Shown here: positions 9,569 to 19,076 of the stretch, piece after piece
Numbering within the stretch: position 1 is the first letter of the stretch
Layout of the letters: the number at the start of each line of letters is the position of its first letter
Assembly (NCBI RefSeq): GCF_017311165.1
Contig: NZ_CP062973.1
Span: 310,001-374,000, forward strand
Direction of reading: 5' to 3'
From: Psychroflexus sp. ALD_RP9
GTDB taxonomy: Bacteria > Bacteroidota > Bacteroidia > Flavobacteriales > Flavobacteriaceae
Length of the DNA: 64,000 bases
Position numbers and translations under genes: made by a program
The notes under the pieces: model-generated
Seen by the model: the letters and a program-made list of their open reading frames with translations, nothing else
Database searches by the model: none
Told to the model about the DNA's origin: nothing

Positions 9569-10543
9569 ATGGTTCACGTAATTAAGAGCAAGGATTTAGT
9601 ATGCGAATATCAAAATTGGAAGTATAGTCAAACAATCATTCAGGCAATTTGTGAAACACTAAAAAACAAGTTTGATGGCGCCCAGCTAAAAGCCGGACTA
9701 GAAAATTCGTTAATCAACTCTTTACAAGCAAATGAAGCCTTTGATATATATCACACTTTTAAGAAACTAAATATTAAAAACCTTATTGATGGTTTTAAAT
9801 ATACTGAAATTAAACCATCTAAAGTAGAATTTGAGAGCATCTTAGATATAATAAAAATCACTAAAAAAGATGCAAGAAACACAAATGAGATAAGCATTTC
9901 AGCTGATGATAATTCTTTAAAAATAGAAGATTTTAAGCTATCGAGAAACCAATATGTTGATAAGGCTATTAATTATGTCTCTAAAAAATACGATCTTATT
10001 AAAGCTTACGAGTCTACGTTAATAGCAGCATTGAGATATGCCTCAATTTATGCTAAGACCAGACATATTGGTCCACCACAAGATGTTTATGACTTATTTT
10101 TTAATTGGGGAATTAGAAATGAGGGTTTTGCATCTCCTTTTAATGCCAGACTTTTAGGAAAAGATGACTGTAAATTTTATAGCTTATTTAAAGAAACTGA
10201 TCTCATTTTTGGTAGCGAAGGAAGTTTTTTTAATCAAGATAAGCCTAAAAACCCTGGACATTGGAGTTTAGATCCGCCATTCACTTCTGAAATTATAGAA
10301 TTAACAGAGACTAAACTTGAAAAATGGATTAAACTGTATCCAGATATAAGTTTTTTATTAATTATACCAGCCTCCTACCAGCTCAAAATAAAGCCTAGTG
10401 AAACTATCAAGTTATCAAAAAACATTCATTCTTATGAAGGCTTAGAAGGTGTTAAAAAGAAGTTACCGCTAGATGTAAACATTCATCGTTTTGGTGAAAT
10501 TGAAAAATTCTCTGTAGAAGCTATTAAAAATGCTTACACTTAA
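9569..10543 (+). CDS. PCIF1-like putative N6-adenine methyltransferase
   Basis: This 324-residue cytoplasmic protein has no signal peptide or membrane segment. The C-terminal half carries the signature of the PCIF1/CAPAM methyltransferase family: GPPQDVYDLFFNWGIRNEGF, then FASPFN (187-192), then a TDLIFGSEGSFF stretch, and W-S-L-DPPF (DPPF at 235-238). It continues EII and a hydrophobic strand FLLIIPASY. In human PCIF1, as I recall it, the matching elements are FASPLN, TDGYFGSRG and the catalytic NPPF. DPPF/NPPF is the catalytic tetrad of class I amino-methyltransferases acting on adenine N6. The N-terminal half (about 1-160) is helical with no recognised domain. The bacterial substrate (mRNA, other RNA or DNA) is unknown, since bacteria lack m7G caps. 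It may be cotranscribed with the ArsC-like gene 52 bases upstream. Confidence 0.65.
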   Translation: MVHVIKSKDLVCEYQNWKYSQTIIQAICETLKNKFDGAQLKAGLENSLINSLQANEAFDIYHTFKKLNIKNLIDGFKYTEIKPSKVEFESILDIIKITKKDARNTNEISISADDNSLKIEDFKLSRNQYVDKAINYVSKKYDLIKAYESTLIAALRYASIYAKTRHIGPPQDVYDLFFNWGIRNEGFASPFNARLLGKDDCKFYSLFKETDLIFGSEGSFFNQDKPKNPGHWSLDPPFTSEIIELTETKLEKWIKLYPDISFLLIIPASYQLKIKPSETIKLSKNIHSYEGLEGVKKKLPLDVNIHRFGEIEKFSVEAIKNAYT

Positions 10544-10579
10544 TAAAAAAGCCTCAATTTAATGAGGCTTTTTTATTAA
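10540..10579. terminator. Bidirectional terminator
   Basis: 17-bp inverted repeat with core AAGCCTCA / TGAGGCTT, arms at 10540-10556 and 10563-10579. It has A/T-rich flanks on both sides and lies between the convergent PCIF1-like gene and fumC. Confidence 0.85.
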
Positions 10580-10590
10580 GTACAACTAAT

Positions 10591-11985
10591 TTATTTTGAG
10601 TTTGTCATATCTTCAGGTTTAACCCATTCATCAAATTCTTCAGCTGTTGTATAGCCTAAATTAACAGCTTCTTCTTTTAAAGTGGTACCGTTTTTATGAG
10701 CAGTATTGGCAATTTCAGCAGCCTTGTAATATCCTATTTTAGTATTCAAAGCTGTGACTAACATCAACGAATTTCTTAGATGTTCGTCTATTCGTGCTTG
10801 ATTAGGTTCTATACCTCTTACGCAGTTAACATCAAAAGAAACCGAAGCATCGCCAAGTAATTCAGCAGATTCTAAAACATTAGCAGCCATAACTGGTTTA
10901 AATACATTCAACTCAAATTGACCTTGCATACCGCCAGTAGTTACAGCAACATCATTACCAATAACTTGACTGCAAACCATCGTTAAAGCTTCACATTGTG
11001 TAGGATTAACTTTACCAGGCATTATAGATGAACCAGGCTCATTGGCAGGAATGTTGATCTCACCAATGCCACTTCTAGGACCAGATGATAGCATCCTAAT
11101 ATCATTACCGATTTTGTTTAAAGAAACGGCTAGCTGTTTTAAAGCACCATGAGTTTCTACCAATGCATCATGAGCAGCAAGTGCTTCAAATTTATTTTCA
11201 GCTGATACAAAAGGATATCCAGTAAAGTCAGCAATATATTTTGCTACATTTTCTGCATAATTTTTTGGTGTATTTAAGCCTGTACCAACTGCTGTACCGC
11301 CTAAAGCTAGTTCAAGTAAGTGAGGTAAAGTATTTTCAAGAGCTCTTAAACCATGATCAAGTTGAGAAACATAACCGCTAAATTCTTGACCTAAAGTTAA
11401 AGGAGTAGCATCCATAAAATGCGTACGGCCAATTTTAACTACATCGGCAAAAGCTTTTGATTTAACTTCTAATTGATTTCTTAACTGTTGAATTCCTGGT
11501 AAAGTAACTTCAACGATCTTCTTGTATATCGCAATATGCATTCCTGTAGGAAATGTATCATTCGATGATTGAGATTTATTGACGTCATCATTTGGCGCAA
11601 TGGTCTTTTCACCTTCGCCAAGTTTGTGTCCTTGAATCTGATGAACGCGATTAGCAATAACTTCATTTACATTCATATTGCTTTGGGTACCTGAACCAGT
11701 TTGCCAAATAACTAGCGGAAATTCTTCGTCATGTTTACCTTCAAGAATTTCATCACATACCTGAGCGATTAAATCACGTTTTTCTATAGACAAAACGCCA
11801 GCATCGGCATTAGTGTAAGCGGCTGCTTTTTTTAAATAAGCAAAACCATATATAATTTCTAGAGGCATCGATGCGGCTCTTCCTATTTTAAAATTATTTC
11901 TAGAACGTTCTGTTTGTGCTCCCCAAAGTTTATTTTCAGGAACTTTAACCTCGCCAATTGTATCTTTTTCAATTCTGTATGACAT
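10591..11985 (-). CDS. fumC: Class II fumarate hydratase
   Basis: Fumarase C interconverts fumarate and L-malate in the TCA cycle. It is an iron-independent cytoplasmic homotetramer. The 464-residue length is normal for the family. The fumarase/aspartase signature [15 protein letters not shown] holds the mobile active-site loop. [14 protein letters not shown] and [11 protein letters not shown] are the other conserved catalytic regions. The pattern, including PTQCEAL, matches FumC better than aspartase. The start [16 protein letters not shown] is the normal N-terminus and sits 20 bases downstream of a TAAATTTG box. Confidence 0.95.
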   Translation of the reverse strand: MSYRIEKDTIGEVKVPENKLWGAQTERSRNNFKIGRAASMPLEIIYGFAYLKKAAAYTNADAGVLSIEKRDLIAQVCDEILEGKHDEEFPLVIWQTGSGTQSNMNVNEVIANRVHQIQGHKLGEGEKTIAPNDDVNKSQSSNDTFPTGMHIAIYKKIVEVTLPGIQQLRNQLEVKSKAFADVVKIGRTHFMDATPLTLGQEFSGYVSQLDHGLRALENTLPHLLELALGGTAVGTGLNTPKNYAENVAKYIADFTGYPFVSAENKFEALAAHDALVETHGALKQLAVSLNKIGNDIRMLSSGPRSGIGEINIPANEPGSSIMPGKVNPTQCEALTMVCSQVIGNDVAVTTGGMQGQFELNVFKPVMAANVLESAELLGDASVSFDVNCVRGIEPNQARIDEHLRNSLMLVTALNTKIGYYKAAEIANTAHKNGTTLKEEAVNLGYTTAEEFDEWVKPEDMTNSK

Positions 11986-12004
11986 GATATTATATTTTTA
12001 TCTA

Positions 12005-12012
12005 CAAATTTA
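12005..12012 (-). promoter_or_regulatory. -7 box for fumC
   Basis: TAAATTTG on the - strand, 20 bases before the fumC start. No clear -33 TTG was found at the expected distance. Confidence 0.4.
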
Positions 12013-12098
12013 ATGAAACTCAATTACTGTGTTTAAAAAAAGTACAGTTATCACAAAATTTATTTAAAAAAAATAAATACCAGAATCTTTGAATTACT

Positions 12099-12106
12099 TA
12101 TATTTG
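12099..12106 (+). promoter_or_regulatory. -7 box for the 54-residue membrane protein
   Basis: TATATTTG fits TAnnTTTG and lies 20 bases before the ATG at 12127. The -33 element is not clear. Confidence 0.4.
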
Positions 12107-12126
12107 TATCAAATTTATTTAGTGTT

Positions 12127-12291
12127 ATGTTCGAATTTGACCAGTATTTAGGATTTTTAGCATTTTTAGCCATTTTAACAATAGGCTTTTGGCTATTGAT
12201 ATTTTTAACTGCCATTATTCCTTACTGGATTGGTGGTGCTTTAATGGAACGTTTGAAGGAAATAAAAGAAAGTAAAAAGTCTAAGCAATAA
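12127..12291 (+). CDS. Small single-pass membrane protein, 54 aa
   Basis: The frame runs MFEFDQYLGFLAFLAILTIG to KKSKQ and TAA at 12289-12291. A hydrophobic segment at about residues 8-35 is followed by a cationic tail (ERLKEIKESKKSKQ), so the C-terminus should be cytoplasmic by the positive-inside rule. It has its own TAnnTTTG box and a terminator 20 bases after the stop. This complete transcription unit supports a real gene. I do not recognise the family. It fills most of the 375-base gap between fumC and the receptor gene. Confidence 0.65.
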   Translation: MFEFDQYLGFLAFLAILTIGFWLLIFLTAIIPYWIGGALMERLKEIKESKKSKQ

Positions 12292-12310
12292 TTTAGATTT
12301 TTTCATTTAT

Positions 12311-12343
12311 AAAAAAAGGAGAGCAAATTGCTCTCCTTTTTTT
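12311..12343. terminator. Bidirectional terminator
   Basis: Inverted repeat around GGAGAGC / GCTCTCC with A7 on one side and T8 on the other. It serves the 54-residue protein gene (+) and the TonB-dependent receptor gene (-), which converge here. Confidence 0.85.
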
Positions 12344-12360
12344 TATGCGAATAACAGTTA

Positions 12361-14817
12361 CTAGTAACCACCGTCATCATCATAATCCTGGCCACCACCG
12401 CCTCTATTTTGACGTTTATTTTGGTTAAAACGATAAACTAGAGTCATTGTAATTTGGCGTTCTCTCCACTGAAATTCACTATTAGAAGTAAATTCTTCAG
12501 TGACTGTAAATTGTTGACGTTTTCTTGAATTGAACAAGTCTCTTACGTTTAAAGAAATGGTCGCGTTATCATTTAAAAAATCTTTACTAAAAGCTAAATC
12601 TAAAGATGCTATTGGGTCAGTTTTAGTTTGAGCGTTTTCTCTAGGTCCTCTATAAAAAGCGTTGGTTTGCCATTGTACTTCCCATGGTAGGTCGATTTTA
12701 GAACTAAATCGTCCAAAAAAGCTTTCGTTTTCAGCCCCAAAATCACGACCATTAAATTGACCTTCTGAAATAAATTTGAAGTAATTAAAACTACCGTTTA
12801 ATCGCCACCAATCAGTTGGATTATACAATACACCAATTTCGGCTCCGTAGCGCTCGTTACTAGACAGGTTAATAGGTATAGATCGAATTATTGGAATACC
12901 ATCTGAAGTAGTTTGACCAGTCTCTTCTTGGATACGTTCGAAAGAGTCTGTTTCACGTTGGTAATAAACAGAACCATTTAGAGTTAGTAACTTATCAAAA
13001 CGTTTCAGATAACCTAAATCAAAAGCATTAGAAAAAGCGGGATTTAAACTTGGGTTACCTTGAAAAATATTAGTTCGGCTTGAACGTGATGGAAACGGAT
13101 TAATAAACCAGCCTCTTGGTCTGTTTATTCTTCTATTGTAACCTAAAGTAATATTTTCGTCTTCGCCAATTTCAAAATTCAGGTTAACTGTTGGGAAAAG
13201 CCCCGAGAAGTTATTATTAAAATTAAGATCGACATCTTCTCCTAATAACTCTTGAATATTGTTAATATCACCATAAGGTGTTGTTTCACCCTTAAGTTGT
13301 GTATGTTCATAACGCAGACCTAGTAAAAAAGAAAATTTACCAATTTTATTGCCGTATTGTGTATAAAGTGCAGTTACATTTTCATCATAATCGAAAATAT
13401 TCGAGATGGTATCATCAAACACTAATTGCCCGTTTTGATCTAATGTATTTAATCTAAAATCAGTTACTTCATTTTCATAATTACCTCTAAAACCAGCTTC
13501 AAATTGAGCGTCTCCCATAGGTCGTACATAGTCGGCTTGAATTAAAATATCAGTTTGATCATTTTCTTCTACAATATCATCTTGGGCAATAAGTTCGGGA
13601 TCTAAAAACACTTCGTTCTCCTCAATAAGATTAGTTGTTTTTTCGTCATCAATCGCATACTGAAAGTCTGCTGTTAAACGATGACCTTCAGAATCATATC
13701 TTTTTTCAAAATTTACAGCAAATTGATGTGTCATTTCTTCTTCTAACTCGTTTTCAATTCGAATGGTTTGACTAGCTAAATCTCCGTTAATGAAACGCTC
13801 TGTATTATTATTTGTTAAATCAGAATCATCTCCCATTCGGTTAAAGTAGCTAACCGTAACTTCAGTTGTGTCGTTAAAAAAATAGGTCGAACCAATATTA
13901 ACATTAAAGTTTTCACGATCTCGATCATAATCGCGGAGTTCAAAAATACGGTCAAATTGAGATGTCTCTTCAAAATAGTTGTTTTCAAAAACGGCGTTGC
14001 CTGGTGGTTGTCTTTGAGTATAACCAATATTAGTAAAGAAATTAAAGCGATCTGTTCTAGCATTAGCATTAACATTGATGCCGTTGTTGAGTGGTGTACC
14101 TATATTTGCTCGTACAGAACCATTAAAACCTAAAGTTTTATCTCGCTTAAGAACAATATTTAAAATACCTGCCGAACCTTCTGCATCATAACGTGCTGAT
14201 GGACTTGTAATTACTTCTACCTTTTCTATAGCTTCAGCAGGAAGCTGTTGAAGTACATCTGTAGATCCAAATCCAGCAATTGCAGATGGTTTACCGTTAA
14301 TTAAAATTCTTACATTGTTATTACCTCGGAGATTGATAGCTCCGTCAACATCAACCGTAACTGAAGGAACATTAGCTAGAGCATCTGAAATTGTAGCACC
14401 ACTTGTGGTTAAATCTTTACCAATATTATAGATTTTTTTATCTAGGCGAACATCAACTGTTGTCGTTTCAGCTGTTACCACAACTTCATCTAAACTATCA
14501 GCTTTGATACCTAGTTTAATTGTTCCTAAATCTTTATTTTTTGATAAATCTAAATTATTGAAAGTTTTAGATTCAAATGAAATATATTCAATTTTTACAT
14601 TGTAAGTGCCTTTTTCTACTTTTAGTGAAAACTCACCTTTGGTATTAGTAACGCCACCTTCAACAACCTCGTTAGTTGTTGGGTTTAGTATAGAGATTGT
14701 TGCGTATTCTAAAGGAAAATTTTGAGATTTATCAATGACTTTACCTGTTAACTTAGATTCTTGACTTAATCCAATAATTGGGAGTAAAAAAATCAAACTT
14801 ACATAAATATACTTCAC
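12361..14817 (-). CDS. TonB-dependent outer-membrane receptor with carboxypeptidase-like N-terminal domain
   Basis: This 818-residue outer-membrane protein has a signal peptide at 1-18 (ending IIGLSQ). A carboxypeptidase regulatory-like Ig domain lies at about 22-105 (LTGKVIDKSQNFPLEYATI). A plug domain at about 115-230 contains SDALANVPSVTVDVDG, INLRGNNNVRILINGKPS and the SPSARYDAEGSAGILNIVLK block. The rest is a beta-barrel of the outer-membrane beta-barrel 3 type, ending MTLVYRFNQNKRQN and a Gly/Asp-rich tail. No SusD-like partner is adjacent, so it is not a SusCD system. The ligand cannot be read from sequence. It appears to be transcribed alone. Confidence 0.88.
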   Translation of the reverse strand: MKYIYVSLIFLLPIIGLSQESKLTGKVIDKSQNFPLEYATISILNPTTNEVVEGGVTNTKGEFSLKVEKGTYNVKIEYISFESKTFNNLDLSKNKDLGTIKLGIKADSLDEVVVTAETTTVDVRLDKKIYNIGKDLTTSGATISDALANVPSVTVDVDGAINLRGNNNVRILINGKPSAIAGFGSTDVLQQLPAEAIEKVEVITSPSARYDAEGSAGILNIVLKRDKTLGFNGSVRANIGTPLNNGINVNANARTDRFNFFTNIGYTQRQPPGNAVFENNYFEETSQFDRIFELRDYDRDRENFNVNIGSTYFFNDTTEVTVSYFNRMGDDSDLTNNNTERFINGDLASQTIRIENELEEEMTHQFAVNFEKRYDSEGHRLTADFQYAIDDEKTTNLIEENEVFLDPELIAQDDIVEENDQTDILIQADYVRPMGDAQFEAGFRGNYENEVTDFRLNTLDQNGQLVFDDTISNIFDYDENVTALYTQYGNKIGKFSFLLGLRYEHTQLKGETTPYGDINNIQELLGEDVDLNFNNNFSGLFPTVNLNFEIGEDENITLGYNRRINRPRGWFINPFPSRSSRTNIFQGNPSLNPAFSNAFDLGYLKRFDKLLTLNGSVYYQRETDSFERIQEETGQTTSDGIPIIRSIPINLSSNERYGAEIGVLYNPTDWWRLNGSFNYFKFISEGQFNGRDFGAENESFFGRFSSKIDLPWEVQWQTNAFYRGPRENAQTKTDPIASLDLAFSKDFLNDNATISLNVRDLFNSRKRQQFTVTEEFTSNSEFQWRERQITMTLVYRFNQNKRQNRGGGGQDYDDDGGY

Positions 14818-14908
14818 GGTCCTAATTGTTTTATTAATTACGTGTTTAAGACGGTGTTTGATTTATAAAGTTTAAGTGTTCTTCGTTAAACTTGCGTTAA
14901 TAGAAATA

Positions 14909-17900
14909 TTAAGATTTAAAATACTTTTTGTAATTCCGTCTAGCAAAAAAACCAATAACAAACCAAATCACTAAACTTATGATGATAAATTGATAGCTAA
15001 TAATTTGGTCTCCACTAGCGTAAGAATGTAGACCTGTTAAGTAGAAATTAACTCCGAAATACGTCATTAAAATAGAACCAAAAGCAATTACAGCAGCCCA
15101 ATTGAAAGCAAACATGCCTTTTAAACCAGGAACAAATCTCATATGAATCACAAAGGCATAAACAATAATGCTAATTAAAGCCCAAGTTTCTTTAGGATCC
15201 CAACCCCAATAACGGCCCCAACTTTCGTTGGCCCATTGGCCACCTAAGAAGTTTCCTATGGTTAGCATAATTAAACCAACAGTGAGCGACAATTCATTAA
15301 TAATAGTGAGCTCTTTTATATTTAGCTTCATCTTTTTCTTATTGTTTTTAGTTGTAGCGATTATCAAAAACAACGCAAGTAAACCTATAATTGTGCTTAA
15401 TGCAAAAGGACCATAACTACCAACAATGACAGCTACATGAATCATTAACCAATAAGAGTCTAATACAGGCTGTAAATTACCAATACTTGGGTCTAACCAA
15501 TTTAAATGAGCAACAAATAAAATAATTGAAGCGACGAATGCAGTTGACGCCATTGTTAAGTCACTTTTTCTACCAAATGCTAAACCGAAAAACATCGTTG
15601 CCCAACCTACATAAATCATACTCTCATAAGCATTACTCCATGGTGCATGTCCTGAAATGTACCAGCGCAAAATTAATCCAGCAGTATGTGAAAGGAACAA
15701 TACAACGAGTAAACCTTTACAAATATTAATAATAACCGTATTAACTTTAGATTGACTAAAAATTTGAACTATTACAAATACAATCATCACAAAGCCAACC
15801 AATAAATAATACTTGTAAAGCTTATTAAAAATATCTAGTTTATTATAAAGTATTTCAGCTTCAACTTTATCTTCGTTTGGTAATACTTCGCTACCGTATT
15901 TCTTCTGAAAATTATTCATGCTAGTCAAGATACTTTCAGCTTGTGTATAGTCTCCAGTTTGTCTAGCTTTTTGAAGTGATTGAATATATATAGGCAAAAT
16001 ACTTTTTGTATAAAGCGTATCTTCATTTGCGAAAAATCGATCTTCTTCTAACTCGGTATATGAGACCCAGCGGTTATTTGGGTGATTAGGAATAGGAAAA
16101 ATACGCAACATTTCGCCTTGCAACGTGCTAAACAATAAATTTACACGCTCATCGGCTTTTATAAAATCTTTTTGAAATTGATTAGGAACTTTAGCCCGAT
16201 AGGCTTGTTCTAAAAATGATCCCAACTTATAAGTTCCATCTTTATTAAAAAATTGCGTTAAGGACAAATACTCTTTGCCTTCAGGAATATCTAAAATATG
16301 ATGTATACTATCATTTTTTGCCTTTAAACTAATAATTGGCGCTGTGTACCAAACCATTGGGTTTTCTATCATTGATAGTAATACTTGATCACTATTCAAG
16401 CCTTGATAAGAGTCTTGTTTACCTAATTTTCGAAGCAACTGAGATGAATATGTATTAATCGGTTTCATTCGGCCACCATAATCTTGTATCACTAAATTAC
16501 CAAATTTAGCAGCATGATTTTCATCAACAGCGTTAGCTTTAATCATTTTGTTAACTTGCTCAACCTCCATATTCATGACGCTTGAAGCGGAAGAATGATT
16601 ATCATGAACATCTACTGAGTCAACTTCGGTTTTTGGTTGAGGCTCGGCAACAACATTACCATTTTCAACTTGTGCAAAAGTTGAAGTTGATAAACCAAAT
16701 AAAATTAAAAGGCTTACTAGTTTTGCCTTTTTAGATTTAACTTTTTTAAGAGATTGACGCAAATTACCAAAACGTGAGTGGCGATCAAACATTATAAGCA
16801 TTAAACCTAAATAAAGTAAAAAATATCCAACATAAGTTATCCAAGTTCCCCACCAATCATTATTAACAGACAAAATAGTGCCGCGCTCATCGGGTTGAAA
16901 AGAGGCTTGAAAAAATCGATAACCTCCATGGTCTAAGACATGATTCATATAAATATCATAAGGATAAGAATTAGCTCCATCAACAACTTCAACTTTAGAC
17001 ATAAATGAAACATAACTTGGTGTTCCACGATCTGCAGTTCCAGGTTGTTTTTCAGCAATAAAATCGTTTAATTTAAGTGAAAATGGAAGTTCAACTTCCT
17101 TACTACCATAACGGGAATAAATATCAAATCCGCCTATTTGTATTTTCTTTAAATCTTCAATTGTACCTTGAGAACCTAATAAGCTAATTGTATCTATTTC
17201 GGTTGGTGTAGTTACTTTAAATTTAACGCCATCACGTTCATTTTCATTTGGGTTTTCAATAGCTACTAAATCGTATTTTCCTTTAATAGCTTGTTCTGGT
17301 ATTACAAACTGCATATTACCAACAGTGTAAAGCGATCGTAAATTTAAGTTTTGAATAGAATCTTTAATAAGTTGACCTCTTTTCTGATCTGCCATGCGCA
17401 TCCAATCGCCTTCAAATGCAGAATTAATTGAAAAACCAACATCATTGTTGCCTGTTATGTTAATAGCGCCATCAGTTTGTTTGTTAAATGCAAACAGAGT
17501 GTTATGAATATTGACTACTTCACCTGATTCTAAAAAATGCTCATGACGACTACCACTACTCGATTCTACTAACTTTAAAAACAAGTTTCCATCTTTACTT
17601 GGCACAACGCCTTCTTTAGCAGCTTTAATAAACTCGACAACTTCAAAGCTAACTGGAGTACCATTAAATTCAGTTTCGATAACTTTTCCTATGCTAATTT
17701 TAGGACCTAAATTTATGGGGTGATGTTGGATTCTTCGTCTTGGTTCACCATTAATTTCACCATCGATATATGTTGTAAGATATGTTTTTTCAGAAAGCAT
17801 TTTATTGGTGAGTTCGCCTTCTTGAATTGGCATTATACCTTCTTCACCAAAATAACGGGTAACAAACGCACCAAATAGTATTAAAATAAAAGATAAGTGA

Positions 17901-18148
17901 AAAACTAAAGTGGTTAACTTTTCTTTACGAAGTAGCTTAAATCTAAAGATATTTCCTATAAAATTAATAACAAAAAACACCATGATTGCTTCGAACCACC
18001 ATGCATTGTAAATCCATTCTCGTGCTGTAATTGTTGCATAAGAATTTTCGACAAATGTACCCACAGCCATAGCAACTGCATAGATAATGAACAAAGCAGC
18101 CATGAGTTTTGTAGAGAAAAGTATATCAGCTAATTTTTTTTGAAGCAT
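14909..18148 (-). CDS. Fused cytochrome c synthase CcsB-CcsA (system II heme ligation)
   Basis: A large inner-membrane protein of 1079 residues from the chosen start. The N-terminal ResB/CcsB part (about 1-500) has membrane segments near 10-30, 45-65 and 75-95, a long extracytoplasmic domain, and another membrane segment before about 500. The C-terminal CcsA part (about 800-1075) has many membrane segments and the heme-handling WWD motif WGRYWGWDPKE near residue 980. The complex carries heme across the membrane and attaches it to CXXCH motifs, as found in CcoP and the CcoO part of CcoNO in this window. The start MLQKKLADILF (18148) was chosen because a TACCTTTG -7 box at 18167-18174 would place transcription initiation downstream of the in-frame ATG at 18184. 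Confidence 0.9.
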   Translation of the reverse strand: MLQKKLADILFSTKLMAALFIIYAVAMAVGTFVENSYATITAREWIYNAWWFEAIMVFFVINFIGNIFRFKLLRKEKLTTLVFHLSFILILFGAFVTRYFGEEGIMPIQEGELTNKMLSEKTYLTTYIDGEINGEPRRRIQHHPINLGPKISIGKVIETEFNGTPVSFEVVEFIKAAKEGVVPSKDGNLFLKLVESSSGSRHEHFLESGEVVNIHNTLFAFNKQTDGAINITGNNDVGFSINSAFEGDWMRMADQKRGQLIKDSIQNLNLRSLYTVGNMQFVIPEQAIKGKYDLVAIENPNENERDGVKFKVTTPTEIDTISLLGSQGTIEDLKKIQIGGFDIYSRYGSKEVELPFSLKLNDFIAEKQPGTADRGTPSYVSFMSKVEVVDGANSYPYDIYMNHVLDHGGYRFFQASFQPDERGTILSVNNDWWGTWITYVGYFLLYLGLMLIMFDRHSRFGNLRQSLKKVKSKKAKLVSLLILFGLSTSTFAQVENGNVVAEPQPKTEVDSVDVHDNHSSASSVMNMEVEQVNKMIKANAVDENHAAKFGNLVIQDYGGRMKPINTYSSQLLRKLGKQDSYQGLNSDQVLLSMIENPMVWYTAPIISLKAKNDSIHHILDIPEGKEYLSLTQFFNKDGTYKLGSFLEQAYRAKVPNQFQKDFIKADERVNLLFSTLQGEMLRIFPIPNHPNNRWVSYTELEEDRFFANEDTLYTKSILPIYIQSLQKARQTGDYTQAESILTSMNNFQKKYGSEVLPNEDKVEAEILYNKLDIFNKLYKYYLLVGFVMIVFVIVQIFSQSKVNTVIINICKGLLVVLFLSHTAGLILRWYISGHAPWSNAYESMIYVGWATMFFGLAFGRKSDLTMASTAFVASIILFVAHLNWLDPSIGNLQPVLDSYWLMIHVAVIVGSYGPFALSTIIGLLALFLIIATTKNNKKKMKLNIKELTIINELSLTVGLIMLTIGNFLGGQWANESWGRYWGWDPKETWALISIIVYAFVIHMRFVPGLKGMFAFNWAAVIAFGSILMTYFGVNFYLTGLHSYASGDQIISYQFIIISLVIWFVIGFFARRNYKKYFKS

Positions 18149-18166
18149 AACTAAAATTTTGAAATG

Positions 18167-18174
18167 CAAAGGTA
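18167..18174 (-). promoter_or_regulatory. -7 box for the CcsBA fusion
   Basis: TACCTTTG on the - strand, 18 bases upstream of ATG 18148. It sets the start codon choice of that gene. Confidence 0.5.
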
Positions 18175-18265
18175 TCGAAAACAACCTAAATTATTGACTT
18201 AAATTCGCCTTAAGCAAGTGATATTTATAAAATGTTTAGGCTTTAAAAAGTATTGAATAAATTTA

Positions 18266-18297
18266 TTGATGAAAACCCATTTGTATTTTTAAATTTG
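18266..18297 (+). promoter_or_regulatory. Promoter of the DUF2520 operon, near-leaderless
   Basis: TTG at 18266-18268, 21-base spacer, TAAATTTG at 18290-18297, and ATG at 18303. The predicted transcript starts within about two bases of the ATG. Confidence 0.6.
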
Positions 18298-18302
18298 TAG
18301 AT

Positions 18303-19076
18303 ATGAAGCAAGTTTCTATTATTGGCACAGGAAATGTAGCTTTCCATTTAAGTCAGGCTATTTTAAAACTTGACCAATGGAACTTACATCAGGTTTTTGG
18401 TCGCAAAAAATCTGCGACCGAAAGGTTAAAAAAAGATCTATCTTCAAAACGTATTCAGACGATTCATCATTTAAACGATTTAGAAGAAGTAGATATTGTG
18501 TTATGTTGTATCAGTGATGATGCCATTCAAGAAGTCGTTCCAAAATTAAAATTGCAAACAACACTTATCGCCCATACATCAGGTGCAACTGCTTTACAAA
18601 ACACCGCTGTTAATAATGCTGTTTTTTATCCTTTACAAAGTTTTTCTAAATTGAAAGTTTTAGATTATCAAAATATTCCTTTTTGCCTTGAAGCCGATTC
18701 AGATAAGAATTTAAAATTAATAAAAGATCTAGCAGGTAGCATTTCAACAAAAGTTTATAAAATAAATTCGAATCAAAGACTACAACTGCATCTTGCGGCT
18801 GTTTTCGTGAATAATTTTACCAACTACATGGTTAAAATAGGTGAAGATTTATGTCAACAAAATGATATTGATTCTGCCATCTTGCAACCTTTAATTAGCG
18901 AGACCTTTGAAAAGTTAAAACAAATGCCAGCTTTTGAAGCACAAACTGGTCCTGCCAAACGTCAAGATCATCAAAGTATTTCTGCACACTTTAATTTACT
19001 TAAAAACACGAATTATCAATCACTATATCATAACATTAGTCAACATATTTTAAACGATTATGGAAAAAAATTATAA
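18303..19076 (+). CDS. Rossmann-fold DUF2520 protein
   Basis: The 257-residue protein has an N-terminal dinucleotide-binding Rossmann fold (SIIGTGNVAFHLSQAI) and a C-terminal helical DUF2520 domain at about 130-255 (LHLAAVFVNNFTNYM, and GPAKRQDHQSI). The family resembles ketopantoate/F420-type reductases, but no substrate is established. It heads a tight + strand run. It overlaps the KdsC-like gene by 17 bases, which implies cotranscription. Confidence 0.85.
   Translation: MKQVSIIGTGNVAFHLSQAILKLDQWNLHQVFGRKKSATERLKKDLSSKRIQTIHHLNDLEEVDIVLCCISDDAIQEVVPKLKLQTTLIAHTSGATALQNTAVNNAVFYPLQSFSKLKVLDYQNIPFCLEADSDKNLKLIKDLAGSISTKVYKINSNQRLQLHLAAVFVNNFTNYMVKIGEDLCQQNDIDSAILQPLISETFEKLKQMPAFEAQTGPAKRQDHQSISAHFNLLKNTNYQSLYHNISQHILNDYGKKL

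Noticed and set aside
12085..12106. TTTG at 12088 as the -33 partner of the TATATTTG box
   Set aside because: Only 7 bases separate them; the usual spacer is about 20-21.
13815..14075. 86-residue frame in another register within the TonB receptor gene
   Set aside because: Same strand, different frame, no domain; an artefact of AT-rich coding sequence.
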